DNA of 64,000 bases from Abelmoschus esculentus (taxonomy: Eukaryota; Streptophyta; Magnoliopsida; Malvales; Malvaceae), in the NCBI GenBank assembly GCA_035048815.1, contig JAUCBN010000003.1, positions 17,840,001 to 17,904,000 of the forward strand, in the 5' to 3' direction. This document shows positions 22,620 to 35,277 of this stretch, in pieces. A program made the translations under genes and the position numbers. The notes under the pieces were generated by a model that worked only from the letters and a program-made list of their open reading frames with translations, was not told where the DNA came from and made no database searches. The number at the start of each line of letters is the position of its first letter. Position 1 is the first letter of the stretch.

Positions 22620-22990
22620 GTGTAACGAAACACTCGATTTTCTGCAATTTTTTGGGGAAATTCACCATAAACAAGGAAGATCTAATGACAACTCATGTCA
22701 TGAACTTTTTTACTTGAGACATCATAGCTACAACCTGTCCAAACAAGTTGGAAAAATAACAGAAAATACAACAGAAGAATTGGAGGGGAAAGGGTACTCT
22801 TTTGTTGTAGTAAGACAATTCTTTTCTTGTCTCTGATTGAGTTAATAACTTTGTTTTTGTTTAAGTGAGGTTCAGTAACTTGTTATTTGTTAATGGAGAT
22901 TAATAATCTCATGTCCAAGACATCGATTTTGTACTGATTTATGAATTTAGCTTTGAAGCAAGAAAAAATGGAATGAGTTTCTGCAAAGTA
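22620..22990 (+). other. 3' flank and probable 3' UTR of the AIR carboxylase gene
   Basis: No coding potential. The sequence is T-rich with TTTGTTTTTGTTT and TTGTTATTTGTTAATGG runs of the kind plants use as far-upstream polyadenylation elements. The precise cleavage site cannot be placed. Confidence 0.4.
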
Positions 22991-25190
22991 ACAGGCAGAT
23001 GTACCAAATAAGTTTTGCTCATGTTTTTATTTTTTAATATTTATTTTTATTACTATTTATAATCCTCTAAACGTGTTTTTTGAATTTTTTTTTATTTTTT
23101 TATTTTTTAAATTTAGGTCTATTGTGTATTTGTTTTATGTTATAATTTTATTTTTTAAGATTATTTTAATTTTAATTTTTAATGAAATTTAGACGATATA
23201 TTATTAAAAAATCTCTAAATTAATTTATATAAAATTAAAAAATTATATCTATTATTCATTAATACAGATTATTATATTTGTGACATCGTCTAATATTATA
23301 AATATTCATGTAAGCTTCCATGAAATAAAATCCGAAACTCAGTTTGAATAAAATACGTTGGTCCACTTCCTTGGGAGATACTTATGAAATTTTAAGTATA
23401 ACATACGTATACAAAATCACATGACATGGACTACTTCAACTTTGACTCACAAATACAACGATATACATACGTATATGAAATCTTATTTTATGGTTTACAC
23501 TTAAATTTTATTATTATATGAGTTAAAATTCAATACACAGTCGATATAAAAATATTATACAAACATGTATATTTTAATTTCAAAATATAAAATCTAAACT
23601 TCTGTCCCTAAATTCTAAACACCAAATCAAATCTCTTAGCCCCCAAATTATCTCATTTGTGAAATATTTTAATTTTTCATCAGTTTAAGAATAATAATCT
23701 TTTATCATATTTAATTACGATTAATTAGGGGCGGTTTAAAGATTTTTGGGGCCTTGTGCAATTTATTAAAACGTGTCCCTTAGAAATAATTATTCATAAC
23801 TTACACTAATTCTAAAAATGTGACCCTTAGAAGTAATTGCCCTTCTTAGGGCCTTGTGCGGTTGATTTTATTGCGCTTGTCCAGAAACTCACTAGTTCTA
23901 TAAAAACAATAGAAATAGAAATAATCAAAAAGATCCTAGAATCAATTATCGCATTTAACATATAATTATAACGTAGAATTTTAAAATTAATATCATCTAA
24001 TGAATGTAGTTTATCAAAATTTTAGGTCCCCTCTTTTTTAGGGCCCCTATGCGGTCGCTCCTATCGTGCCTGTCCAGAACCCCACTACGACTAACGTATA
24101 AATAAAAATATTTTTTTTGATAAATACCACTGAATTTTTATTAAATCCATAGAAAAATTATAATTACATAGCAATCAAGAAATAAAATAATTGGATTAAA
24201 CAATCCAAAATTCTTATAACCAAAAACAAAGAAAAATTAATATTTCTATGGAGATAAGCATACCAATAAAATTCAGAAGCTTCCTAAATCTCCTTATCCC
24301 TGCCCAAATGAGACGCATAGTGAAGAAAGAAGGAGTTGTAGGCGATCCAAACTGTCATGCAAAAAGTTGTGCTACTCAGGACTGATTTTATCGGCAAACA
24401 ACCATCAACCGATTGGGGATAAATCTTTTTAAGTGACCACCAAAAAAACAAAAATCAGAAACTAACATCAATTGAATCTCGATGAGAACAAAAATCGATT
24501 GTTAGGGTATGTTGAAACATGCTACGAAGACAAATGAATCAAAACACAAAACAATAACAAAAACATGTCAGAACAAAAAAAAACGTGTCACAAGGATAGA
24601 AAGAGCGTGCTATAGAAGCAGAGATTCTTATTAAAATTAAAAACAAAAACAAAGAAAATAATATATTCGATGGTCGACAACTAATACTAGGATTGATTGC
24701 CGACCATTGATCAAAGAGATTGATCAAAGTGAAGAACAATTATGATTTTTTTTAAATACAAATATTTTTTATATGGGCATGAACATAGCCACATGTATAA
24801 ATGAGGTGTTTGTTGATACTATTTTTATTTTTTTTTCCTATATAATTTACATATAAAAAATAAAAATATATACGAATAACACCCTTTAAAAATAAAATCC
24901 TTAAATATCGTTAAAAATAATACCCCTAAATAAATTCATGGTTGCCCCTTTATATATTTGGGTTAATATTTAAAGCACAAATGGTAAAAAAAAAACTTTT
25001 TCCCTCAAGTACATGTAATTGATTTTTAATTGTAAAAATCTAATACCCTAAATTCTAAACATTTAAATCTTAAATTCTAAATTTAATACCTAAAATCATA
25101 AATTAAAATCCTAAACCTAAAATAAACATAGTTATAATATAAAAGTGAACTATACAACTAGTAGTGCATCAAACAATATGTATATAGGCT
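22991..25190. other. AT-rich intergenic DNA
   Basis: About 2.2 kb without a supportable gene. The small open frames are low-complexity shadows. The only structured part is the candidate MITE at 23724-24085. Confidence 0.5.
23724..24085. repeat. Candidate non-autonomous DNA element
   Basis: This segment begins ATTAGGGGCGG and ends CAGAACCCCAC. It is flanked by TACGATTA (23716-23723) and TACGACTA (24086-24093), which agree at 7 of 8 bases. Inside, a phrase TTAGGG...TGCGGT...TGTCCAGAA...CTCAC occurs twice (about 23848-23891 and 24039-24085). Terminal inverted repeats are weak, so the class is uncertain. Confidence 0.35.
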
Positions 25191-25311
25191 AAACAACGAA
25201 GGTCATTTAATTACGAGTAAGGTTAATTTGGATAATCTAATTATTAAAAGTTATACTTGAGTCATTCAATTATGGGTAATATTACACTTGGGTCTATTTA
25301 GTGGATCAAAC
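25190..25311. repeat. Left arm of a long inverted repeat
   Basis: About 100 bases here (for example AAGTTATACTTGAGTCATTC and TATTACACTTGGGTC) recur inverted at 28380-28490, where the other strand reads AAGTTATATTTGAGTCGCTC and GGTTACACTTGGGTC. The arms enclose about 3.1 kb of LTR-type sequence. They may be the arms of an old DNA transposon, or two copies of a common small repeat. Confidence 0.5.
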
Positions 25312-26135
25312 AATCGAATTTTGCCAAGAGGGGGTGAATTGAAAATTTAAAAAATTTGTGGAAGATAAGAAAAATGGGAAAAATAAAGAACACATGATTT
25401 ATAGTGGTTCAAGCTTCGAACAAGATCTACATCCACTACCTTAGCTCTTACTAAGGATTTTCAACCCAATTCACTAATGAATTCGATCTTTTTCTTGGTT
25501 TAGGGGATAACCGTTATAAATCTAATCAATCTTTCTACCTAAAGATTGATTCAACCTCACAAGGTTACAAATAAGAAGAATAACAAACTTTTGTTTTCCT
25601 TACAAAATAATTTTGCCCAATGACAAACAAGAACACTCCCCAAACTCAGAAAATAGATTACAATGAAACAACTAAGAGTTAGGTGTACAAAGATATTCAA
25701 TAAGACACTTTTGAGTTGAACTTGATGCTTGGATGTTTTCTTTGTAATCAATAGTTGTTGTTGCTGCTTGAATTGCTTGATTTTATACTTTCTCATTGAT
25801 TTCTAACCGTTGAAATGGTTGAGAACATAAATCTGAACGTCGGACCTTCATCTTCCCACTATAAATACACTTCTGCAACTACCAATATTGAAACACGGGG
25901 TACCTATATCGAAACGATATCAAAATAGAAAGAGTTGTGTGAAATTTAATAAGGGTATCAAAATACGTGGTCAGCGTATCAAAAAGGTCTGTCTTTAAAA
26001 TAAATGCGTATCGAAACAACTACAGAGTTGTATTGAAATACGTGGTTAGCGTATAAAAATGATCTATCTTTAAAATAGGGGCGTATCGAAACAAATACAA
26101 AGTTGTATCGAAATGTTTTGGTTCTACCAAAATGT
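25312..26135. repeat. LTR/UTR fragment, inverted relative to 45.2-46.2 kb
   Basis: It begins GCCAAGAGGGGGTGAATTG and runs through GGGGATAACCGTTA and a stretch with several GTATCGAAAC-like words. The reverse complement of about 45230-46230 has the same order: ATCGATAC words, TAACGGTTATCCCC, then CAATTCACCCCCTTTTAGCC. They are two copies of one retroelement segment in opposite orientation. No coding sequence is seen. Confidence 0.6.
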
Positions 26136-28140
26136 AACATCCCGATTTTGGTCTTAGGAGTTATTAGACTCTAAACTAGGATTAGTTTCGGGTTAATTTT
26201 AATTAAAGAGATGATTTTTACAAAAGTTTACAATATTGACAGAAACGCCATTAATGAAATTTATAAGGGATTTGAAGAATCAAAACACCATTTTTCTCAT
26301 CTTCTTCAAAACTAAGTTAAAAACTCTCTAAAACCCCCATTCTTTGTTTCTTCATCATCCAACATCATTCAAGATCTTTTTGAAAAGGTAATTTCATATT
26401 TGACTTGTTCTTTTAATTTCCTATCTTTTGATAGTTAAAAATTCTATTTTTATCAAGTCTTGAAGAATCTCTATTTTTCAAAGTTTGATGAGAAAAATGA
26501 GGATTTTGTTAAAATTTCGAATAGGCTTAGTAAAACAAAGTTTAAGGATGCTTTTGAACTCTTTAATGAAGTTAAAACATGTTAGGAAAATAGTTTAATC
26601 TTAGCAAACCCGAAACTAGTCTTAGGGAGGATTTTTAGAGTTGTTGTGGTTGAGTTTTTGGTTGGGTTTTGTTGAAAATTAGAACCTTGGTAGGTGTTTT
26701 TAGAATGTTAAAGGATGGATGTTGAGTAGTTAAGTGAGGTAGATGATTGAATTCCCGAAGTGGCTGTAGTAGACAATTTTTGAAAGTGGAAAATGAGTGT
26801 TTTTAGGGTATTTTAGTGTGGAAATAAAGGGCTGATGGTTATACTATATATGAGTGATGTTTTGGACATGTTTTGAAGTGTTTTAGGTGTTTAAATTGAA
26901 GGATAATGGCTGCGTTTTGCTTATAAACGAAAAATGAGAATATTTGGGATGAATTTGGCTTTGAATTGTTGAGAAAATATTATGGATTTGTGAGCTGATG
27001 TAAAAAAGTGAATTTGAGGTTGATTATGAGGTTAATAGTTTAATTTTGGTTGGTTTGAAGTAGCATATTTGATTCCGGGTGATTCGAGTGTAATTTTGGA
27101 AGGTTCGGGACTCGATTTGACTACCGTTAGAGTTGTGTGGTGAGTGGAAAAATGTTTTGAACTTGGTTTTGGTTCAAGGAAGATTTTGGGAGTTTGGATT
27201 AGGCTTGATAAGCTAGTCCAAACTCAAGAGTAAGATCTAACCATTTTACTTACCTTGTATGCTTGTTAGATGGTAAAGATTAGAAAGCTTGTTGTGTTTA
27301 ATTGCTGTCGATGGTATGTTAATTGTTATGTTGAGTTGTATTGATTATTTATTGATTAATGACATGTTAATATGCCATGTGAGATATTTGTAAGGTAACT
27401 ATAAGATGTTGCAGGTTATGCTTGTAAGTGGCAAGTAAGACCACTTGAGTATGGTAAGAAATATAGCCGGGTGCCTATGTAAGATCGGTAAGAGGCGTAA
27501 GATGTAAGATTTTTAAGATAATATTGTGGTAATGATGTTGGCATTCGTTGAGTCATACCGGGTATAATTGGTCGAATAATAGGATGTAAGAATAGTGCAC
27601 AATGAGACAAAATTCACATACATGTCAGATAAAACTTGTATACGTGTAAGATAAATTCAGCCATGTTAGATAAATTCGTATGCGTATAAGACGTTTCCGC
27701 ATATCCGTGTATAATAACCGAGTTTCCCAACATACTTATCTTAATTGCTTTGAATATGTGTTTTATGTTATGTTATGGACTTTGATTGCTCTCATAAGTT
27801 GTAAGATGCTATGATGTATGATGTACAAAATGATGTTAGTCTTTATTTTCAAATAAACCTTAAACCCTGCATTGTCTTAGTTACGTTTTTGAGTTCTGCT
27901 CACAAGCATTTATGCTTACACTCTTGTTTTTCGATAATGCAGTTCGTTAGCACGGTGCGAGGAAGGGCGTTCAAGCGTGTTGCTCATTAGCTCAAGTATG
28001 ATTTAGTTATAGTAATGTATTAGCTACTAATGAGATATGCTATGTTGTTTAGGAGCGTTGTTTGACTTTTATGTTGACTTATATTTTGGATGATTTCATA
28101 CATGGTTTATATTCAAAACTCTTCAAGTTTGGACACCTGT
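26136..28140 (+). mobile_element. Chromovirus-type (Del/Tekay-like) LTR, probably solo
   Basis: It starts TGTAACATCCCGATTTTGG, the standard opening of this Ty3/gypsy LTR type and close to the start of the G1 LTR (38740, minus). A 2-kb non-coding stretch follows, ending near GACACCTGTAACA. CAAAA precedes the left end and CAAAA/AAAAC-like bases follow the right end. The exact right terminus and target duplication are ambiguous because of the A run. No internal genes flank it, so a solo LTR is the simplest reading. Confidence 0.55.
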
Positions 28141-28204
28141 AACAAAAACACAAGTTTTAGTTCTTTGTTATATCAAAATCAAATTTAGTTTTATAGTGTC
28201 TCTC

Positions 28205-28400
28205 TATTATGTGTAATATTATATTTGAGTCACCCTTCATATTTAAAAAATATATCAATTTAGTCATTTTTCTTGCAAATCACATGTATACCCTTGTTAA
28301 CACTAGAGTACGTCATTTGAAATCATTAATTAATTTAATACACAAATTAATATATAACTTTTAAATATGAAGGGCGGCTCAAATATAACCTTACCCACAA
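28205..28400. repeat. Short inverted-repeat (MITE-like) element
   Basis: ATATTTGAGTCACCCTTCATA near 28230 is repeated inverted as TATGAAGGGCGGCTCAAATAT near 28370. The roughly 130 bases between are A/T-rich. The right arm runs into the inverted repeat shared with 25190-25311. It has no coding capacity. Confidence 0.5.
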
Positions 28401-28523
28401 TTAAGGACCCAAGTGTAACCTTACTCATAATTGAGCGACTCAAATATAACTTTAAATAATTAAGTGATACAAATGTAAAATATTCATAGTGTAAAATATA
28501 CATGGGTTATGATCCATTCATAT

Positions 28524-29112
28524 TAAGGGTGAAAAAAATGATTCGAAAAATCGAATATTTTTGACTCAACTAGAGGCAAAAAAAAACTTAACTCAGTTTG
28601 ACTCGAATCAAAATTTCATAAACTCGAATAACTTAAAATTTTTCATAATTACGGGGAATAATTGCATATTAACTTCTTTAATTTTATTTTTAGTTCATTC
28701 TTTTTTTTCTTTTTACCTTTTAATTTATCATTATTTTTGTTTGAAAATTACCTAGATAAGAATGAGGGTTTTAGTGAAGCCTGTGATTTAATAAAATTAT
28801 ATATTCATACCTAAACGATTTGATGCTGCTGATGATAATTTAAAATCTTATTTACACATATAAAAATAATATGAAGAAATATGTATATAGATATAAAGAT
28901 AAAGTCATTTAAATTGTAATCAAATTATATTATAATATTATAAATAATAAAATTAAAATTTATACATAAACTCGAAAAATAAATCAACTCGATCTCGCTA
29001 AAATCGAATCAACTCAATTTTTTTTAAAATCATTCAAATTACAAAATATAATGACTCAACTCGAATAACTCAAAATTTTTTTAACTTGACTCGCTCGAAC
29101 GCTCACCCATAA
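28524..29112. mobile_element. hAT-like MITE, degenerate
   Basis: The left end TAAGGGTGAAAAAAATGATTCG and the right end, read on the other strand as TATGGGTGAGCGTTCGAGCG, are related imperfect termini. The interior repeats GACTCGAATCAA and CTCGAATAACTC-like words, the style of small hAT-derived plant elements. A clean 8-bp duplication is not visible, so boundaries may be off by a few bases. Confidence 0.45.
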
Positions 29113-29249
29113 TTTAGACACTATAAACGTCATAGTTTTATAGTATTTGGATCATTGAATGAAAAAGATTAAACAAATTTGGGGGTATTGTTTAATTTTT
29201 TAGGCATATAGGGATACTTAGGGGATTATTTGGGATTAGCAGTAAGCCA

Positions 29250-30465
29250 AGCTAACGGCTCAAATGGGAGAACGCCACCTCCTAGCAGTGTGGTGCAGGA
29301 AAAAGCCACCAAAGAGTGGTGAGGTGCAGGGGAGATTCCCTGCATGAAGCATGCAGACTGGCTACGTATATTCATGCACTGAGAATACCACCATTTAGTG
29401 GCGAGGTGCAGGTACGAAGATTTCCTACATAAACCATATAGGCTGAGTAGAGCACGTCACCAAGGGGTAGCAAGGTCTCATTTTTATATTTATTTTAAAT
29501 TTATATATATACATGATAATGTGTTTTTTGAAAGTTTTTATGTTGTTTTTACATGCATGAAATTTGAAAGAGTAACTAAAAAATTTAAGTGATCTTTTAT
29601 AACATGAGTTTATCAACAATTTATGAGACGGAATCCCTATTTGGTCGTTGGAGTGAATTTGTTGATGATTTTAGTAAAGATGAAGAAAATATTATTCCGA
29701 TTAAAACAATAATACAACATTTGTATAAATATATATCTATGCATAAACAATAACCCTAAATATAAAGTAATCAGAAAAATCAATAACATAATCTAACAAA
29801 CTTAATTTTATATTCTAATAAAACATAATTTATAAAATAATTTATAAAAAATAAAAAATAAATAAAAGAAAAATCAACAACAAAAATAAATCAACAACCC
29901 TATTTATAAAATTAATAAAATAAACTTACTCTTTGAATCAATTAAAGAAAATCAAGAACGATCTATCAATTTTATAAAAATCTCGCAAATTTTACACTTA
30001 CACTCTCAAGCTTCTCGGATTAAAGCATATACAGAGAAACAAACACACTACATGTAGCTTATATATAACCACGAATCTCCCGCTTGAAAAATAATAAAAG
30101 ACCACCTCACCACCTTTTGGTGACGTGATCCTGTTACTAGCAACTTTTTGACCATTGATCACCGGTACCATGCATTCCCAAAGTTAGCTCTCTGTATGTA
30201 TATTACAAAAAAATAATAATTAAAGACCACCTCACCCACAAAAGGTGGCGTGGTTCCATTTTTTTTATTAACACATGTGACAAGCAATTTTTTTACATGC
30301 ATTGACCGGTGCAACATGCATGTGACCTCACCAGGTCTAGATGGTGTGTATGCATAAGACCTCGCCAAGTCTAGGTGGCGTGGTACTGTAGCCACTATAA
30401 CCCCATTCCCAGCCGTGGCTAAGCCGACTTAAGGGAAAAAGGTAAACCTCACCACTAAGAGGTGG
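29250..30465. repeat. Repeat with GGTGGCG/CGCCACC palindromic words
   Basis: The two sides (29260-29480 and 30090-30470) carry many copies of a word like ACCTCACCAC...AGGTGGCG, often arranged as imperfect palindromes. The A/T-rich middle is featureless. Near 30400 a CCACTATAACCCCATTCCC-type phrase resembles DNA-transposon ends. I cannot name the family, and no coding region is supported. F2 copy 2 begins directly at its right edge. Confidence 0.45.
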
Positions 30466-31825
30466 CGTTGTAAGGGTCCTATTTTTTATACCATTTTTTT
30501 ACTCGTTTATTGTTAATAAAGGACAGATTTAAGGGCAATGTGGGATAATTCTGCTTATTTTCTATATTTCAGCATCTGAATACTTAAATCATGAATTTAT
30601 CTATTATTTGGCATAAAACAGATTCATTTGATAGTTTTCTTTCTTAGACAGGAAACTACATCATAGGAATGGCCAAACAAGAGGATGGATGCTGGAACTA
30701 AAGATGGAATGCAGATAAGCACTCGCTATGACAACACTTGAAGGCTGCGGCAACAGACTGAAGATGACAACTAGTGCTCGACAGAGAGAAAAAGGTGCCA
30801 ATTATAACGAACATAAAGTGAGAGAAAGCCAGAGAAGATAAAAGGAGTCAAGCCATGGTTAAAGATCAACGCGGGAAAAAGGATTTATTTTAGGAAATAG
30901 AATAAAGTGTCATAGTTTAATAAAAAGTTATATTCTTTTCCTTCTAAAACTCTTTCCTTATGTGAAAGACTTTAACCTAGGCTTGACCTATATAATCCAC
31001 CCATTAAGGTTAGAAAAGAGAGATCGGATTCTCAATAGAAAAACCTAAAGCCACCGACTACATCATTATGATATAATTCCCCTTTGAGGCTTAGATTATT
31101 TGTGGAGTTATTGGGGAAGAAAGTTGTATTATATTTGATATTTATTAATGCAACCTTTATTTTCATAGTTTGTTCTCTCTTGACATTTACTCTTCTTTGT
31201 ATACGAGCTCAGTAAGATAGTATGTAAAGAAAAACCTATTTGTCTAATATCGATAGAGTTAGGCTTACAAAACGAGAGAGTACGGTCTTTGCTTAAGGGC
31301 ATCGACTAATCCGTAAGAGTTTCAGCGACTAAAAGGATGTATGTGTTTGGTTGTTGTTCATCTTGTATTCACACCGGGAGATAACATCAAGATATGGATT
31401 TCAACAGTTCTCTGAGTTTATAGATTAGGAGGAGACATACAAGGATGCTCTGTCGAACTATGAAAAGTTTAGTTGTCGACAAGGTATAACCCCGTCTAGG
31501 TAGCTACGACGACCCTTAGTGCGACCCGCCGCCGAGGCGGCTGGTCAACCTATTGCATTCATAAATGGATAATAAGTACAACTGGATTCCCCTCTACAAA
31601 GCATTCAACCTGGTCTTACTTCAATTATTATTATTCTTATTCTTTATTTAGTTCTTAATTTACTTACTTTAGTTATCTCAACCATCCAAGTACTTGTGTT
31701 TTTACTTTTATAAAGTGCAGGTTTTAAGAAGTAGTGAGGTCGGTCCAGTCCTTGTGAGTTCGACAACCTTAAATACTACAACTTGACGAAAGGTGGAAAA
31801 GTATAGAACTTCTAAGCCCTCACCA
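30466..31825 (+). repeat. F2 copy 2 5' LTR
   Basis: It matches the LTR at 16198-17598 in order throughout (TTATTTGGCATAAAACA, TTTGTGGAGTTATTGGGGAAG, GCGACCCGCCGC-like block) and ends CCCTCACCA. The left terminus is blurred by mutation. Confidence 0.75.
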
Positions 31826-31827
31826 AA

Positions 31828-31847
31828 TTAGGCGCCTTTACTGGGGA
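31828..31847 (+). promoter_or_regulatory. F2 copy 2 primer binding site, mutated
   Basis: TTAGGCGCCTTTACTGGGGA stands where the other copies have TGGCGCC(A/G)TTG(T/C)C-type sites. It keeps GGCGCC and GGGGA but has several changes against tRNA-Asp. Confidence 0.6.
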
Positions 31848-31939
31848 CTGGAGTTCAACTTTACTGCTAATTATTTCTGCACACTTTTATTTTTATTTTT
31901 ATTTTAGTTTTTTCTTAACTCAATAGGGTTGTTTTGTGT

Positions 31940-33515
31940 ATGACCATGTCCAACCCGTCTAAAGGCCAATACCCATACGATCCGGAAATAGAAAGAATAG
32001 CGAGACGCCTGAAACAAAGGGTAAGAGAATGAATAAATCCTGCACCTGACCAACAGAACTACGCTGGAATGAATGCTGCCGAGGCAGACAACCGCGGCGC
32101 ATTCGCAGTTGTTGATCCAGCAAACCTTCCAAGATAGGAACGCGTACACACCGTTCACGATTATTTGGAGGAAGACTTGGATGGATTAACTCCTGTTGTT
32201 TTGCCTAATATCGAGGGAGAACACTTTGAGCTTAAACCGGTCATGTTCAACATGATCAACGCCTTATGTAACTCACTTAAGTTGTCATGAGTCTCTGTCG
32301 AAATCCTGAAATTAAAATTGTTTCCCTATTCACTGAGGGATAGGGCAAAATCTTGGTTAAACAACCTCCAGCCTAGATCGTTGAACTCATTGACAAAACT
32401 ATATACCAACATGACAAATAAATTGAGAAACGACATAACATCATTCAGACATGAAGAAGATGAGTCTATGTATAAGTCTTGGGAAAGATATCGAGAACTA
32501 TACAGAAAATGCCCCATGCTTGGATTACATGAATGGAAACAAGTGTCAATCTTTTACAATGCAGTTAAAACTCCCAAGAGAATGATGCTTGATGCTTTCG
32601 CCAATGGCACCTTACTAGACCGCCCACCCCATGAGAGTCTAGAGATTCTAGATAGATTAGCAAAGAATGACTATTAAGACCCAACCACTAGAAGAGGAAT
32701 AACATGACGAGGTATGACAAATCTCGACTCTTTAGATTCTATCCTAGCTCAACTATCAACCTTGACAAATATGGTAAAGGATCTACAAAAGTCGAGTCAT
32801 GTTCGAGAAGTAAAGACAATCACTATTTTCTGTGAAACATATGGTAACAATCAACTCGAACGAATACCCGTAAAATCCAAAATCCACTTTCTATGTTGGA
32901 AATTTCAATCGGAATAATATGTCCAACAATTATAATCTAACATGGAGAAAATACCCGAACTTCTCTTGGAGTAACCCCAACAATTCACTAAACCCGCAAC
33001 ATCAACCTTTGCAAAATACCGGATTCCAGCAGAATAACAGAATTGTTCAACAGTAGATGCCGCATCAAGCATTGCCACAGCAGCAAACGACAGATATCCA
33101 AACTTTGGAAAATACGCTGCAAATGTTCATGGCTCAGACTGATGCTTATATTGCCAATACAAATAAATTCATCCAAAGAGTCGACACATTCATAGACAGA
33201 GCAAAGATAAGAATGCAAAATAATAAATATGCTCTCAAAATGCTAGAAATTTCAGTAGAACAGATGGCACAATAGATGAAAAGTCGACCTATAGGAGGTC
33301 TACCCAACGATACTAAAGTCGCTAGAACCGGTCCACATGAACAGTGTAAAGCTATATCCATCAGAAATGGCTTACAACTGAAGGACCTTGAAATACCTGC
33401 TTGGACAATAGGTAAGAACCCTGAGATAGTAGCCCCAAAGAAAGCTACTGAAACTGCCGAAACTGCCGACGATGATGCCGTAGCAGAAGATGCCGTAGCC
33501 GCACCACATATTTGA
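31940..33515 (+). pseudogene. F2 copy 2 gag
   Basis: The decayed gag polyprotein starts MTMSNPSKGQYPYDPEIER at 31940. It passes AAEADNRGAF (32070) and several stops, then has a longer open part (32318-32677). That part holds LFPYSLRDRAKSWLNNL and KCPMLGLHEWKQVSIFYNA, the retrotransposon gag core domain. Between 32714 and 33275 lie an FCETYGNNQL remnant where the zinc knuckle should be and a coiled-coil-like stretch (MFMAQTDAYIANTNKFIQR). The 33276-33515 part (GGLPNDTKVARTGPHEQCK) leads to the protease. At least six stops or frame changes exclude function. Confidence 0.75.
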
Positions 33516-33539
33516 TTTCAATGCTCTGAAAAGATTGAA

Positions 33540-34190
33540 GATCTACGATTACCACCAACATTCCCATAAAGGCTGAAACAACAAAATCAAGAATACAAGT
33601 TTAAGAAGTTCTTAGATATTCTTAAACAAATACATATTAATATACCTTTGGTGGAGGCAATTAAACAAATGCCCAACTACGCTAAGTTCCTTAAGGATAT
33701 CATATTCAAGAGGAAGAAAATTAGATAATTTGAAATTGTTGCCGCGATAGAAAGGTATGTGGCAATGCTGCATAATAAAGCCACAACAAAATGAAAAGAT
33801 CATGGTAGCTTTATCATACCACGTTCTATCGGAGAACAATATGTGGGTAAGGAATTGTGTGACTTAGGTGCCAGCATCAACCTTATGCCTAAGTCAGTTT
33901 TCCAGAAGCTAGACATCAGGCAGACAAAAACAACCATGGTGATGCTGCAATTGGCAGATCACTCTTACGTGCAACCGGAAGGAAAAATAGAGAATATCCT
34001 GGTAAGAGTATATAAATTCATATTTCCTGTTGACTTCTTAATTTTAGATTGTGAAGTAGATGAAAACGCCCCAATCATCTTGAGAAGGTCGTTCCTAAAC
34101 ACAGGCAAAACATTGATGGACTGTAAAAAAGAAGAATTGGTCATACGGGTGAATGATCAACAAGTAAAGATCAATTGTTCAAAACTCTAA
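33540..34190 (+). pseudogene. F2 copy 2 retroviral-type aspartic protease
   Basis: The open part at 33843-34190 shows CDLGASINLMPKSVFQKL, with the D-L-G-A active-site form usual for Athila-like elements, then LADHSYVQPEGKIENILV, FPVDFLILDCE and APIILRRSFL. Upstream (33540-33840) out-of-frame remnants match IPLVEAIKQMPNYAKFLK and the following linker of element B. The frame breaks before the catalytic part prevent a fusion with gag. Confidence 0.7.
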
Positions 34191-34563
34191 GACATCCAAA
34201 AGAACCAGACGAGTGTCAACAAATCAAAGTCAAAACTGAATTTAACTTCAATGTAGAAACGGACTGCCTGAACAAGACCTGCCAAGGCAACCACAATCGA
34301 AGGCAGCGTACCCCCTGATCAAAAGTTCACAAGAAAGAAATCACCTGACGAGGAAACATCAATTGGGACATTAACTTCTCCTTTACTGAAAAGGGGGAAG
34401 ATGATTACTTCTGGAGATGCATTCTACTGCACTCCGCCAGTAACCTAATTTCTATCTTACTATCCTTACCTTATTTTTATGTTTTAAGAATTAGATTTTT
34501 AGCTTTTCAGTTTTAGGAATTAGATTTCAATTTTTGCAATTTAGTTTTTAGAATTTTAAATAT
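34191..34563 (+). other. F2 copy 2 post-protease tail
   Basis: Short decayed sequence (DCLNKTC, SPDEETS, GKDDYFWRCILL-like in several frames) directly follows the protease where polymerase and integrase would be expected. The same tail is joined to the gag head in element A. It then becomes T-rich up to the 3' LTR. The second ORF seen in A and B is not visible here. Confidence 0.55.
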
Positions 34564-35277
34564 TGATGAGTACTCAAAACTCCTCATTTTTCATATCATT
34601 TTCCCACTCGTTTATTGCTAATAAAGACAGATTTAAAGGCGATAATGGATATTTCTGGTTATTTTTCAAATTTCAGCATTCGAACACCAATTTTATGAAT
34701 TTATCTATTATTTGGCATAAAACATATACATTTGATAGTTTTCTCTCTTAGACAGGCAACTATATTATAGAGACGGCCAAAGGAGAAAATAGATGTTGAG
34801 TTGCAGATGAAGCGCCCGCCACGATAGTACTTTGGAGGCCGTGGCAACAGCGTAAAAGATAACAACTGGTGCTCGACAGAAAGAGGAAAAAACACCGATC
34901 TTAACAGACAAAGAGTAAGAGAAAGAAGAATCCCAGTTAAGAGGTGAAGCCTATTTCAAAGTCAACCGTAGGAAAGAAGAGATATTTTAGGAAATAAGAA
35001 TAAATTAATACAGTTTAATTAGGAATTAGATTTCTTTCCCTTTTAGAACTCTTTCATTGCATGGAAAGATCAACTTAGGGCTTGGTCTATATAAGGCACT
35101 TATTAGTTCTAGGTTTAGTGTGGAGTCGAGACGGATTCTTACTTTTATATACCTTTAGCCCCCGCCTCCATCATGTTCTAAATCTTTCAGAGGTTTCAAT
35201 TGTTTGTGGCGTAGTTGGTGATGAAGGTTATGTTATGTTTGATATTTATCAATGCAAAACTTATTTCATAGTTTATT
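34564..35277 (+). repeat. F2 copy 2 3' LTR, first part
   Basis: It begins TGATGAGTAC and follows the 5' LTR order to TTTCATAGTTTATT, where the chromovirus composite begins with TGTAACCCCC. Confidence 0.75.
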
